The notes: a model not told the origin generated them from the sequence alone. DNA of 64,000 nucleotides from Apostichopus japonicus (GCF_037975245.1 NC_092569.1:18894501-18958500); one strand, 5' to 3'. Counted from the first letter of the stretch, positions 50,111-63,234 are shown. Made by a program: numbers and translations.

Positions 50111-53028
50111 CATTTGTTTAAGAAGACGGCTATTTTGAAACTGCATAAAGTTATATGAATTTGAACTTTGCCTTTAACTTGCTAACCAAATGTTGTTTGC
50201 ACCAGTTGAAACTAGTATTTGAGAGGGAGAGATAAAGTACACGTGAAATAAATAATATGTTGTTTCACCATGATTTCGAACCCGTGACCGAATTTTTCAT
50301 ATCGGGTTTGACAGGTTTATATGTGAACAAATAAACCCTTTACATTAAAATATGTCGAACACTTTATTTCTTTTTTTACTATATTTGGGTTACACGGTTA
50401 ATGAGTCACATTGGTCTCACAGAGGGGATTCCAAATGATGTGTGAAAATGGTTTGGTCAAATTGAGCCTGGTACAGTAACATACTGCACCTCAAACAGTA
50501 CTAGGTAGGCGTTTACAAAATATAATCAGGTTGATATCGGTGTACCAGTATATTTTGTCTCCTGTCGAAAGTTGTCGGCCGGATCGCATCACAGCTATGG
50601 GAATAATGTCCGACCGAACTAAATGTCCATCTTCACCGAACAGCTAGGCTAAAGATGGAATTCGTTAGTAAATGACCGGGAGGGCAGGGAGTAAGGTGAG
50701 GGGTCGATGTTCTTTCATATATGCAACACGATAAATGAAAAACACAGAAGCCGCTTACGCTATCATATTAATTTGATCTTTTTTTCGAGTTTATTTTTCT
50801 TTAAACTTAGCCAACTTAAGTTTCTACCCGGATGAAATGGAACCAGAAAGGTGAAATTCAACACAAAAACGGATGGAAAATAACTCATAAAGGTTTATAT
50901 TCTCCTGTGTATGGCACTACATTATAAATTAAAAGTAAAATGATTTTTTGAAAGAGTGGACGCTTACAGATATTGACCCTGCCCCCCCCTCACCCTTCAA
51001 GATATTTCCAGAAATAAAAATAGCCAATGGAGATCTTCAGCCACTCCCTTAATCAATAGAGGGGCTCTGTCACATCGGTTCTATCCAGTTCCGCGAAACT
51101 TGACAAGCTGCAGTCTATGAAATCACCGAGAAATTCCAGTTGAGTACTCTATGACGGAAACTTCTGGGCAAACTACCAGCAGGTTCCCTTCACATATCCA
51201 ATGCAACCTATTCGAGCTAACAAATGCTTTTATTTTTACAAATCAATAACTGGCATATTTAAGCCACGGAAATGTTGCCTACCGTTCGTTTTGCAACTTG
51301 ACGTTCGTCTGAGCATAGTCTTTGGGCGTCAGTAAATTTGTATCCGAGTCTGCGAAATGCAATACACTGGACTTATATACGGTACCTGCATGCGTTCCTT
51401 CTCGTAAATTCGATATAGAAGACGAAATGTTTAGAAACTTATTTTCACAACTAAAACATAGACTGAGATATGTTACCGTGACAGCGCTTAACAAAATCTT
51501 TGGACGTCTGTAAACAGTATTACGTGCATTAGGACCCAAATCTAAATCTACCTATTAGGACCGATATATCAGCGCGCTCCACACAAAACGCTGAAGATCC
51601 CCGATAAATGATGTAACGAGAAAAAAAAAAGAACATGTTGTGGATGGTGACAGCAAAGAGCTAGTTGAACTTCTTAAGCACGAGTGATAATTTGTCATCC
51701 TTTATTGACATTCAATTATTGACAATGTTGGTGACCTCGAAGAATATAATGTAGGCCTACATGTTTTTTTCAGTGAGTTCATAACAGTATATAAAATAAA
51801 TCACTTATCACACTTATCGCAAAGAAACAAAAATTAGTGCGTTACACTCCCCCCCCCCAAATGGTAAGGATTGGTTCCGAGTCTTACCCTCTCCTATTTT
51901 TACTGTAAAATATTTACACATTATACTCTCCCTACCCCCCCCCCCCTCCCTCTTCACACACACAGACACCTCCATAATTTCCAAAGTCACACCATTTTAG
52001 TCGGCTTGATTCTTGAAGCAAAATGAAGTCTCCATATATCCTCTTTTCATAGTATTTTGGTGATTGCCAAATATTTTCATGATCACATGGTTGTACAGTC
52101 ATTTGAAAATCAGGCTCTACTTTTCACAAACACTGGCAAAATATAGTTTCCGAAAGCTTTTCTAAATTGTTCAACTTTTCGTGCATAAGTTAGTAACTAT
52201 TTTACGTCACTGTTTAAACTTATGACAATTTTGTGGAAAAGAGGAACCCGCCCGCCGAGCTGTTTTCGTCCAAAAAGCTATTTTTTGTTTGTTCTTTACT
52301 GTATATAGTAACAATTCTCGTTGTTATTTTAAGACGATTATGACTTTCGTTTTGGGCATGCATTTCCTACTTTTAAAGAATTTCGTTGTTTTTAAGACTA
52401 TTTAGAGTCGATCCATTTCAATGAAAACTGAAAGTTTAGACGAAAAGCCTATTGTAAAGAGAAAAAGAAAATGTACAATTGAACTCCAAAGTTAAAAACA
52501 ATTCCGAGGTTACCAGATCATTCAAGTTTGAACTATTTCGATAGCTTCCGCCTCCCTTTAGGTTCGATGTAAATTCAAAAACAACTAATTTCAGTTAAAA
52601 CAGAATCAAAGAAAAACGAAAGTTTATACTTAGGATGTGAGGTAACATATTATGATAGAATTCAACGATGTTGCAAAAGTCCTTGACATTCGATAGAAGT
52701 TAGGTAATACGTCCATTGTCAGTCACGTGATACCCACTAACATGACTATCGGCGGTTATAGCTAGATAGGCTAATAGCAGTGTCGTACAAATAGATGGCG
52801 CTCTTGTTTGTAACTTCATACACTTTAATTGAGTTCAGCGTTGGTACGTGTGTAACCCCGAAGCGCCTTAATGTCACGTATAAGCCATATTAACCGGATT
52901 CAGTGATGAAGGACAGTTGATTGAAAATATAGATGGTGGTGTTAGACACACCTTTAACTCTGGCTTCCAATTGCCTCGACGTTTACCAAATATTACGGAT
53001 ATATAATTGAAAATAAGGTAACAATTGC
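50111..53028. other. Intergenic, no gene seen
   Basis: Poly-C tracts near 51849 and 51937. The overlapping frames at 51279-51539 (minus) and 51322-51513 (plus) show no domain I recognise. Confidence 0.4.
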
Positions 53029-53045
53029 TATATATTTATATATAC

Positions 53046-53095
<50 letters not shown>
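53029..53095. repeat. (TA)n microsatellite
   Basis: TA run with TACA and AAATA interruptions. Confidence 0.95.
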
Positions 53096-53098
<3 letters not shown>

Positions 53099-54322
53099 GG
53101 GAGTAATGATTAATTCCAATTTCACGCTGAAGCCTTATAGTCATCCGCAAATTAGTTTTGACGAGATTACCAAAAGAAGGAGAAGATAACAAAAGGAAGC
53201 TCATAGTAATGATTTGAAAACTTGGCTTTTTGAAGTGAAAGTTGAGTATAGATATTAAAGTCGTGTACGAATTTGGTGTCATGGGAGTTTCAAATCAACG
53301 TTAGGTTTCCTAATCAGGTCAGGTGGGGCCTATTAGAGAATTTAATAGGATGAAGTAAGTAATTATTGATTCAGTTCTTTAAATGTCATCGTTTTACGCC
53401 TACTTATAACCATATGTATAAGTACACAGTTGGCAGGTTTTGACATTTATTTAAATTCTTCGTTTGATATCAGTAATTTTTACACATAAAGTTGACCTTA
53501 TTGAAATGTATTACTACGGATTTTATTGTCGCATGAAACAGGCAAAAGAAAAAAAAAAGGTGGTTACATTTTATGAAAACACATACATACACAAATCCTG
53601 CATTTGTTCACTTTAAAGGGATAGTCCGATGGCATGGAGACAATGCGACACCTACAATGAAAATACCCCCCCCCCCCCACAAAAAAACCCCCAAGAAACT
53701 GTGATTTATTAACACACAAATCTCAATATATTGTCCCTAACTCAAGAAGATATGGTTGACTGAATCAGGGAGGTGCTCCCTGGTTGAGTGGATTCTGGTA
53801 CTTTAGCAGTCTAAACCTCTCGATTCTTCCCTGGTGGTGGAGTGGCTCACAGTGAGTGGTCTGTGATGTCATATAGGTTTACGTTCCTTTGTCTTGTTCA
53901 TTAATCCTTGATTCCTGATTCATTTGTATACTGATGGAATGCTTGCGCAGCAGTATAGTGTCAAGGTTTAGAATTTCGTCAAAATGCAACTTTCGTGTTT
54001 AGTTAGAAATATTAATTAATGATTAAAATAAGTGAATTACACATTTATAAAGAAATACAACAACCGTTTCAACAATTACCGTGATGTCATCCTCACACAC
54101 TTCAACTGTTGCCAGATGCAATCATCAATTACCAACTAATCAGCCTGCAGCCTGAACTTGATTCCTATATCTTAGCTATACAATAAGTTATGAGGTTGTG
54201 CTTTTGACCTATAAAGAAACAGACAAAATCCAAAATGGTTATCGAGCAATGAAAAAAAGGAAAGTAATAAAAATAGGCTTCCCTCCCCCTTCTTCACGGG
54301 ATGTTTATTGTTTTCGTGTTTT
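53096..54322. other. Intergenic; possible MITE end at 53614
   Basis: TTTAAAGGGATAGTCCG near 53614 looks like the end of a TTAA-flanked MITE, and CTCCCTGGTTGAG at 53780 resembles the hairpin motif of the 29.1-kb MITE. The opposite end was not found. No gene seen. Confidence 0.4.
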
Positions 54323-54420
54323 CGTTATTGCAAATCTTTGAATTTTATGCATAATTTCATTTTTCGTTTTAATGTTCAATCGTTATTGCAAATCTTTGAA
54401 TTTTATGCATAATTTCATTT
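54323..54420. repeat. Perfect 40-bp direct repeat (58-bp period)
   Basis: The stretch from CGTTATTGCAAATCTTTGAA through TGCATAATTTCATTT occurs identically at 54323-54362 and 54381-54420, separated by 18 bp. It is probably a recent local duplication. Confidence 0.9.
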
Positions 54421-54880
54421 CTCCTATATAGAGCGATTTTGGTGGACTATACATACAGTTCAAATTATGAGTTGTGTATACCGCATGCACCTTTCCTTCA
54501 ATGGTGGAGTATACATACTATTATACATACATAGCAATAAAATCAAAGCAAAATACTCAACTGTATACATTGTAAAATACAGCAAATGTTTCAACAGGAA
54601 AGATAGCCTACGTGTTCTTGTATACTACTATTATATCCATTTATTGGCGGATATATCCTCCTGCTTTCCCTCTGCCCTCCCCCCCCCCCCGGTCACAGAA
54701 ATGTATGTATGTTAATGATAAGTACCGCGTTCCAAGTGAAGGAAGTAGATGAATCAAAGCAAAATGCTTGCATTTGTGATGAATTTTTGCCCGGTATATG
54801 AAACCATATAGGCCCTTTTCATCTAACATGTTCTATGCAAGTTTTGAAGGTTTCGTTGTACAGCTGTTGTATGATATTAT

Positions 54881-55155
54881 CAGTGGCGTAGGAAGGTACT
54901 TTTGAGTGGGGGGGGGGGCTGAAGACTGATGGCCGGCCTGGGGGAGGGGTGTGGATTTTTTTTGCATTTCCAGGTGGCCTCAGATGCAATTTGGTGCAAT
55001 ATAGCACACTTCACACTTAATCATTTATTGAGAAATGAAACAGGGGTTCTCTGACTTGCGAAGCGGGGGGGGGGGGGGGGCGGAATCATACTTCCGCCCC
55101 CCATATTTTTCACTGGGGGGCTGGCGCCCCCAGCCCCCCGGTTCCTACGCCCTTG
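54881..55155. mobile_element. hAT-type MITE (275 bp)
   Basis: Ends CAGTGGCGTAGGAAGGTAC and (right, complemented) CAAGGGCGTAGGAACC, with a perfect 8-bp target duplication GATATTAT (54873-54880 and 55156-55163). Poly-G tracts sit near both ends and the right part contains GGGGGCTGGCGCCCCC-type palindromic sequence. The minus-strand frames here are chance. Confidence 0.9.
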
Positions 55156-55163
55156 GATATTAT

Positions 55164-56505
55164 AATAGAGTGTTCGGGCAACCATAACATAGTATGGAAT
55201 ACAAAAACGTTGATTACAGCCGCTATTCAACATTCAAACACTATAATCAGTTATTTTCCGGTGAAGTTACCTGGTAAGTGGTCACAAGTCGCCCACAGCC
55301 GCTGTAAATAAACTTGTTATGAATTATACGAATTAGACCACGGAGTGGTTACACTGTTTTAACTGCCATTGCTACAACATACAGTATACGTTAATGTATA
55401 TACAGGAAAGCCTAAATAGGGATAAAAGATAACGTTATCGCGTTTTCTCTGTCAACATATGATACCATCGAGGACCCCATCTTGCGGCGTCGAGGAAATC
55501 ATTGCTGACTTACACACCGATAGTGGTACCGTGTTTGCGATGACGTAACTCGGACACCCAGTGATTTGATTGGACAAGCCCCCTTCAAACCCCCTATAAT
55601 CCCTTTTCCTGTTATCAAGAACTGTCAAATGTTACGTCATCTCCCGGGATTTGTAGCTGTCGATGGCACTTCAAAATTAAAGGGCGGCAGTCGGTAGATT
55701 GCTAAAGCTATACAATTTGTATTTGAATTTGGCAAAATGTGATGGTATACCCTTTTAAATTCCCAACATGAAAGGGAAACGTATGGTGCGTAGATACATA
55801 ATGTTTAACCTTAGTTCACCAAAACTGTCCAACAAACATTGAAATAGATACAAAAAAATATAAAGAAGGGTTTGGAAACTTCTACCTAGTGTTTTAACGG
55901 TCTGTAACATACGAACATTAATTTACTAACACATTTGGATTTTAAAGAAAACCGATGTAAACATCCATACTTTATAAGAGGTAAACTGTAACGATATGCT
56001 GATAAGGAAGTCAAGTAGGGTTTGTATACATAACACACCAGGAGATCTATACGCTGAAACTCTACAAGGGGTCTAAACGCTAAAACTCTCCAGGGGGTCT
56101 ACGCTTGCTTCGAAGTAAACAGTTTCTTAAGCCAAAGTTGTTGACATATTATATAACGTTAAAAGACGATTATGGAAGTGTTCTTGGTATTCTGATCATA
56201 CGGCTCTTTTATTTTCGAATAAATTAGATTTGAATCGTTGAAGCTCACGTGGTGGATTAATATACAGGAAATAATTGATTAGAATAGAATGCAACAAAGG
56301 TGGTTGGGACGGGAGCCTAGGGGGTGGGGTGATGCATGGGGTAGGGAGCGGGTATTATGGTGTGAGAGATCCAAGTCCAACCATGTTATACCAAAATACA
56401 TAAGTATATATGATAAAATCCTTAATTCACCAAACCTCTCTGAAAGAGTACAAATCATCGCAACATTATGGCTGTTGCACTATAGGCCTGTGTCAGCTTA
56501 AAACA
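55164..56505. other. Intergenic, no gene seen
   Basis: Unique sequence. Near 56040-56100 the phrase (GAAACTCTACAAGGGGTCTA / AAAACTCTCCAGGGGGTCTA) is repeated about 32 bp apart. No coding signal. Confidence 0.4.
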
Positions 56506-56735
56506 ATAGCAAAAGTAAAATACAAAGGAAATAATAAAGGAAACACGAAAGAGAAAGGGAAAAAGAAACAGGACTGAAATATGAAAAGAAAGAGAACAAA
56601 AGAAAAGATAAACAGTAGAAAGAATAAGAAAAGAATAGAAAGTAAAAAGAATAAAAGAACAAGAAAAAGAAAGAGAAAAAAAAGAATAAGAAAAAAGAAT
56701 AAGAAATAGACAAGGAAAAAACAAGGAAACGCAAC
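56506..56735. repeat. Purine-rich A/G tract (AAAGAGAAAG-type)
   Basis: Nearly pure A+G over about 220 bp with short AAGAAAAGAATA units. It yields Phe/Ser/Leu minus-strand frames (56455-56787) that look like membrane proteins but are compositional artefacts. Confidence 0.85.
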
Positions 56736-56808
56736 AGCGAAACAAAGCCGCCGGTCTGAACTCAATGATGCGATTACAACATTTCACGGATATCGATCTT
56801 CCACAAAC

Positions 56809-57176
56809 TTAAAGGTATTGAAGACTCGCCCCAAAGAGCGTGCCGCCATCTTTAAAAGTTAACTTTCCGTTGCTTGCAAGTGAAGTTTTTCTCTTGTCGC
56901 TACAAAATGCAGACAGTAATGAAACGTGATACCTTGTTATCTTTAGCTGGACCTGAGATGTCCATCGCTGTATCGTTTGTATACCGTGCTGTGGGTATTG
57001 ACCGTATTTGTATGTACTGACTGTACACTAGTGTCTAATTACCGACGGTAGCAAGCTGTGTGTGTATTTTCTGGGATCGATGGTGGTGTCTAACACTTCT
57101 GTTACACCTCATTCGAAACTAGGTCAGATTACCGGCATTAAACGTTTCTTTTTGCGCGAGCCTTCACACCCTTTAA
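56809..57176. mobile_element. TTAA MITE, copy B (368 bp, inverted relative to copy A)
   Basis: Left end TTAAAGGTATTGAAGACTCG and complemented right end TTAAAGGGTGTGAAGGCTCG. It matches the 37607-37974 element in opposite orientation, including TGCTTGCAAGTGAAGTTTTT and TGTCTAATTACCGACGGTAG blocks. TTAA on both sides. Confidence 0.88.
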
Positions 57177-57253
57177 TGTCAAATGTTATTGTATCATTTT
57201 GCATTTAACTATGTCAGTTATTTTTCGTAATCATAAGGTCACTGACCATAATG

Positions 57254-57406
57254 CAGTGGGAAGCCTCGGCGAGGGCGATGGGTGACGAAGAGCCGGAAGC
57301 CCACGCTCTTAACTTTCTGCGATGCCTCCTCCACCCTTCAAAAATGTTGGAAACATTTGCATGCTTGCCCCCACCCCCTCCTTGAAACAGTCTATGTACG
57401 CCCCTG
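57254..57406. mobile_element. Possible short hAT-type MITE (153 bp)
   Basis: Flanks CCATAATG (57246-57253) and CTATAATG (57407-57414) match 7/8, and the ends are CAG...CTG. However, the termini (CAGTGGGAAGC against complemented CAGGGGCGTAC) share only a few bases, so this call is weak. Confidence 0.4.
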
Positions 57407-57414
57407 CTATAATG

Positions 57415-59040
57415 TCTATATTTAAAAAGAATAGGAACTTCATATAGTACGTGTTCAGTGAACATAATCCAAAAGTGGATTTGTTTTTTTTTATCAAATG
57501 TATACATATCTATAATCTAGGATATCTTTTACCACAAAACCAACTATTTAACATTCACAAAGCTGGATTCGTATCTGAAGTAGTATATACCGGACATTCC
57601 TCGGCAAAAAAGTTTCCATCACTCGCCAAATAATCAGTCGGTCCAAATGCCTATATAAACATTCATTTCATATTTTGTAAAAAGAAACGCACGGCAAAAA
57701 ACACCCAATTCCGTTAATATCCTCTTTCAGTTTATTGATTTACTCTTGGTTTATTGTTTTGCTTTCTGTCGCTTTCATCTTCGATTGGGTTATGGTTTCA
57801 ACTTTCATTACAATGGTCGAAGTTAAGATAATACAATCCACGTGGAGTCTGTACATAGTCCAATGCTGTACACCAACAGTTAAAACAGCACTTTGAATTC
57901 TAATTTTGAAGAGAACAACTATGACATCTCGCTGGTTTGCTTCAAGTTCAATTTTTACCCCAAACACAAGGAACTATAATATTTAGAAGAAAAAAAAATC
58001 GACAAACACCAACATAACTGTAGGAATTGAAATTCATCCTGATCTATACAGCTTATGCATTCCTCTTTCACACGTTAAAAATAAATGCACCTTTGAACCA
58101 TTGCCTGTAGATATAACAACTGTCACCTGTAGGCCACCTCACCCATAGGAAATCATGCTCACATTCGATGGGATCAGATAACACACCTTTTCACACACTG
58201 AACTAAATTTTACCCCTCAAACGCCTTCTCGCTGCGGTATGCTTAAATTTACAACTATCAAATCAGCTGATTGCATACATGCACGCAGTGACGTTCGCAG
58301 CACCGGTTGGTTCTCTTCTGTGCTAATTGAAATGTTGTGGCAGGTATAGACTTTTGTGTCTTTGCTTGATTATTAATCGCTAATAATAGCACTAGATTCC
58401 CGACAAAATTCAGCGCAAAAACATGGATCATTTTAGCTGGACGACAGTTGTGATACCCGATATGACCTCGGCCAAAAGTTCAATCAACACCCTTTTAACG
58501 ATATAATAATGATAATAAACGTTGACTAAAACAAACCACTTAATCAAACATGCAGTTATGATATACAGGGGTATATATATATACGCGGTTCTGTATATAG
58601 CATTTATCCTGTACACAGTGTTATCGTAAGAACGCTGCCAGCGATGTTTGTGCATCAGTTATACAAATGACACATATATACAACACCCTGGTTTGGATAA
58701 CGGCCAAGCTCATCAAACAAACACATAACATTATGTTTACTTACCTGGACTCCGGGTTGCTTGACCTGGATTTGCGCGATGTTATATAACGGATGATTAA
58801 GGCCTTACTTTTCTTCTGTTATCTGTCCTTTTTCAGTTTGTAAAAATAGGACCGAATATTAGTAGGCCTAGTCATAAACGAAAAACACCGCTGATACCAA
58901 CAAACTAACGAGGAAATAAATAATAGAAACGAAAGATATATGTTAATACACGAACAATGCAGGATAATGCACGAACGGGGGTATAATTGAAGAGATGCCC
59001 TAGGCCGCAGGGCCGAGTGGATTCAGCGACAGGGTTATAC
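57415..59040. other. Intergenic, no gene seen
   Basis: Unique sequence with a segment near 57937 (GGTTTGCTTCAAGTTCAA) related to the 35.1-kb MITE-like family. The short minus-strand frames (57740-57967, 58428-58655) lack recognisable domains. Confidence 0.4.
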
Positions 59041-59106
59041 CCACCCGCCCCCCCCCCCCCCGTGAGCTTTGCATCTCAGAATATTACAATTTAATAGAAA
59101 GTGTAA

Positions 59107-59450
59107 AAGTAAGTTGGTCTGACATTTCGATCCTAGCAGGATCTTCTTCAGCGGCGACAAGTAACAGTAACAGAAGGGACAAAAACACGCACAGAATACA
59201 GACAGGTTAATGAGCAAGGTGAACACAAAGAGATATATGTAAGGGGATTAGTAGACAAGGGATGGAGAGAAGAAAGAAAGAACCAACAAGGGAAGAGGAG
59301 AGGTAGGAGAAAAACAGTGGAGGGACAAAGAGAGGATTAAGGGAAGGGGGGAAGGGAATAAACTGGAGAAGGACAAAGGCAGAACGGTGTAAAGAAAGGG
59401 TGGAAGAGAGCTATGAGAAGAGGAGTGATGGGGGGGGGGGGACAAGGGGA
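59107..59450 (-). mobile_element. Possible Penelope-like element tail plus purine tract
   Basis: The minus strand at 59155-59115 reads GCTGAAGAAGATCCTGCTAG, then GATCGAAATGTCAGACC: a CUGANGA core, a 6-bp stem (GATCCT/AGGATC) and GAAA, arranged as in hammerhead cores. No pairing stem I is seen and stem III would be minimal. The purine-rich plus strand from 59230 to 59450 parallels that at 49.8 kb. No reverse transcriptase is visible. Confidence 0.4.
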
Positions 59451-59460
59451 GAAGGAGGTG

Positions 59461-59463
59461 ATA

Positions 59464-59499
<36 letters not shown>
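59461..59499. repeat. (TA)n microsatellite
   Basis: Short TA run, followed directly by a dispersed-repeat-like block. Confidence 0.95.
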
Positions 59500-59503
<4 letters not shown>

Positions 59504-59754
59504 GCAACCTTCCGTCTCGCGAGACGATGGAATAACTGCACTCTTGGTCAGACACTATTGAGCCACAGGCTCTGTTGCAGGTGCTGCAGGTAAAACCTAG
59601 AAAAGAGGTTGAGTTATCAGGCAAGGTGATCCCTCTATGATGACGTCTTTTCCTCTTTTCCTCCCACTGCTCTCCCCTCTGTTCCTCTCTGTGCCTTACG
59701 GCAGTCCCTAGCTGCTCTCCACTTGCTTCTATCTACATGCTGCTCTCCACTTGC
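59500..59754. other. Unclassified dispersed-repeat-like block between TA arrays
   Basis: Begins TTGGCAACCTTCCGTCTCGC and contains the palindrome CGTCTCGCGAGACG. The phrase CTGCTCTCCACTTGCTT is duplicated at about 59713 and 59741. It lies between two TA arrays. I suspect a SINE or LINE remnant but cannot assign a family. Confidence 0.4.
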
Positions 59755-59755
59755 T

Positions 59756-59823
<68 letters not shown>

Positions 59824-59901
59824 CCGTATATATATAAATATATATATATACCGCATATATATATATATATATATATATATTAATATATATATATATATAC
59901 C

Positions 59902-59940
<39 letters not shown>
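59755..59940. repeat. (TA)n array with CCGTATA/CCGCATA inserts
   Basis: TA repeats punctuated by three ATACCGTATA-like units and AAATA interruptions. Both minus-strand Tyr-Ile frames are artefacts. Confidence 0.95.
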
Positions 59941-59943
<3 letters not shown>

Positions 59944-60809
59944 GACACGACACGACCACCTTACTAATTTATGACCGTGATACGTTATTTGACCCATATT
60001 TTAACCAACATAACCAGCTGTATTTGTAAAATGACTGAGTACACTCTTCAGAAAGAAACTTAAAATGGATTGGGCAAATGCCAATTAAGTCAAAGGTCTC
60101 AGAGGTTAATTTTCGGTTTCATAAATTAGGAAATATAAAGGAATTAAATGTGCCCGCATCGTGCGTGAGAGGCTCGGTGATTCGGAACTGAACGAAGTGT
60201 ACCAGCATCTTACCAAAAAAAATTAGACGATAAAAACATGGTTTCTTATTTCATGGAGCATATATCAACAAGCTTTAGGAAATGAAATCATCTCATCCAG
60301 AGTATAGAATAATTTACTATACGGATTACGGACATCAACATGTTAAGTGATACCATCGCAATGTATAATATATCAACGTGACTTGTAGCCATATAACCTT
60401 CGTACAGAGTACAACTTGCCACGCTGCAGGTAACTGCTATGCGGATACACTATACGGTAAAAAGTTTAATCCAAGTAAGCGTGTCACGACGTAGCGTTTA
60501 AGACTAGGGAGAGAAAGGAAGGGTACGGGTTGGTCGAGAGGATAGTGTGATGTGTAGAGAGGATGGAGTTGAGACATTTTGACCTAGCCAACATCGAGAA
60601 AAATATATATATTTACTGCACCCAAATTAAACGATAACTTGCTAGTTTATAAAACTTTTGAGCAAACATGTTTTTTTATATCTCATATTTTCCTATGACC
60701 CTCCCTATTTCCCATAGCTACGGGGTCTGTTACCCCCCCCCACCTGACCCCGCCCTTATGCCCGATGGCCAAAACGAAGTGATTGTGTCGCCCACGTGTC
60801 AAGGTGTGT
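59941..60809. other. Intergenic, no gene seen
   Basis: Begins with CACGACACGACACGACC (five-base repeat). Otherwise unique, no gene. Confidence 0.4.
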
Positions 60810-60872
60810 GGTCAAGTCAGGTCAAGTCAGGTCAGTTCAAGTCAGGTCAGGCCAGGTCAGTTCAGGTCAGGT
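60810..60872. repeat. (GGTCA/AGTCA)n pentamer minisatellite
   Basis: Units GGTCAAGTCA and GGTCAGTTCA repeated about six times. The AGGTCA hexamer arising here resembles nuclear-receptor half-sites, but the array is better explained as a simple repeat. Confidence 0.9.
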
Positions 60873-63234
60873 AGAGGTCACGTACGTTTACGCTTGTTGC
60901 TGGTAACCTTATTCTGCTCACTGAGTCTTCTGTAATAATTCTCCTCCCTCAGGTGTACTTGCCGCTGTAGTTCTTTGGCGTATTGCTCACTCCCTCTGTA
61001 AATACAGGAACATAAAGGGTTAGGGAGAGCCGATACCAGGGAGGTGTGTACTGAGTGTTGTTTGTCGCATAGGTCCTATAGTTGAGACGAAATTTGAGAG
61101 AGGCAATCCATACAGGCATCCTGGTTAAAAAAAGTTCAAAATGATATGGATTGGGTCTACCGTTCCAACTTTCAGTATAGAGTTGTATCATGGATCTTTA
61201 TACAATCCGCTATACTAACGAGCATGGATGTATTCATAACTTCGTCAAAACTTCACGTTCAAATTTTGAACTTGAAAACGAAAACGTTTCTGTAGTTGTA
61301 CATCTATGACATCACTCTTATTTGCTTCAAGTTATAACTTTAAGGTCAAAAATATTTCGAAAAACTGCATGACCGAATATTATATGGTTGCTAACTTCCA
61401 CCTGTATAGACGCATATAGAGAAATAGGCTATTCACATATCACATGTCTGTTGGAGCTCTACATATTGTACCGATTACGTTCGCTTTATTGAACTTTCTG
61501 ATACATTAGATCAAATGCTAACCCTGTATGCACTTGAACTATTCATGATACCATGCATGCACGACTATTTTCAACTTCGATAAATATACCGAAATGTTGC
61601 GCGGACGGTGCATAGGGTTACACTGCGGTATATGTATTGCTAACCTAGCTCGATTTTATACGGTGTAAAATGACTGCAGAGTTCTGATTCCCCTCTTAAT
61701 ATTAAATTCTCATTTTTGATCATTTGATATCATATTAAGCTGCATAAAGGAACTATCAAGATGCGTCTAGTCCCGATATAAAAGTAACGTTTTTGTATAC
61801 GCACGCGTCATGAAAAGTACGTCATATTACGTCATATTACGTCATATATAATGATTTGATGCACGAAGATCATTAAAAAAATCTCGGCCAACTTCTCAAG
61901 TGATAATTACTAGGAAGGTATATCACGTGGGTATTATCCCGCATATAGAACATGCTGCCCAGTGTTACTATAGGCTATAAACGAAGGAAATATAGATCAT
62001 TAATTGAAGGACGTTATGGCAGTGTGTAATCTATATTATCAACTTTTGTATGAAGTATAGAACGGGGTAGTTTATACAAATACAGCGTAGACCATCCAAA
62101 ATGGCGGTGGTTGTGGGGAGGGGAGGGGGAGGGGTCTACAGTACCACACGGCAAGTGGTATCCCTGATATATGTTTGGTATTAACTGGGTGCCCCACTTC
62201 ACGATTTACTTCGTATATAATAGTCGCAAGGGGGCAACAACGAAAAAAAAAGGGTGGGGTGCGGGTGGTGAGGGGGGGGGGGTGGCGGTGAGATGGGTTG
62301 AAGAGAGAGAAAAATACAGGACAAATCCTTCTGGATCATGATGATCTTTTGCAAACAATTATATTTTTTGGGGGGTAAATTAGAATCATTTCCAATGAGA
62401 GTGATTTGAAACAGCTGGGGTTTCCTTTCCAATCCACTGAGTTCACATGAAATCCGTATGCCTTCAAAGTATTGGTCAGAGTATAGCGTTTGAGGTTAAA
62501 GTATACCTGCTGTAATGTTGTGTGGGCTAAACTTTACACCTCTGAGTATAGCCAACGTGCCCAGATTTCGCCAATATTATTCAGAATCTTTTTTTTTTGT
62601 TTGGCACACCCTATTATAAACTGTAATTTTGACTTTCTTCCAAGGTCCTTTTGTCAGCTGACGGTATAAAATTATCGATGCGTAACGATAACTTTGTTGA
62701 CATTACCTTCATCCACTTAGTTCTATTTGTTGTCATATATAAGTAGTTTAAACACAGCAATACTGGCAACACGCCTACGATATGTAATTCACCGAGTGAG
62801 GTCTAAGGTGTCAAGGACGTTTGCGTAGGCCTATATAACGCCCTTTCAGTAAACTTGACTCTTCGTGGAAAAAGAAAATAAGAATATGTAAATTATATTT
62901 ACTTAAGTCATTAAGCAAACTATAATCAAATACTTTTTATCTAAATAGCGAGTAACCGTAGCGTTTACGTGCACATATAGCCTGATCTCTGTTGTAGTCA
63001 GGGTATATGATAGGCTACAGGAAGGTATTAATAACACCCATTGGCTTAGTGTGTGGGTGTTAGCTTAGTCTTGGCCCTGACATGAACTCTTTACCTATAT
63101 ACTGGGTTCATATGTGTTACAATTTCGTAAAGAAAATTACCAAAAGTGTTTCATGCATGACCTCTTTATATAATCATTAAACATGCGAATTTGACTGAAG
63201 CACGCCCGTAGCCGTTGGCTGGTTCATAAATAAA
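60873..63234. other. Intergenic, no gene seen
   Basis: Three copies of TTACGTCATA (about 61820-61850), poly-G runs near 62270-62285, and a segment near 61310-61350 related to the 35.1-kb family. No coding signal recognised. Confidence 0.45.

Noticed and set aside
50262-50300. Possible polymerase III B box on the minus strand (GGGTTCGAAATC)
   Set aside because: No A box at tRNA spacing, no paired arms and no second copy.
56455-56787. Phe/Ser/Leu-rich 'membrane protein' frames on the minus strand
   Set aside because: All three minus frames are open because the plus strand is nearly pure A+G.
60810-60872. Cluster of AGGTCA nuclear-receptor half-sites
   Set aside because: Arises from a GGTCA/AGTCA pentamer repeat; no independent regulatory evidence.
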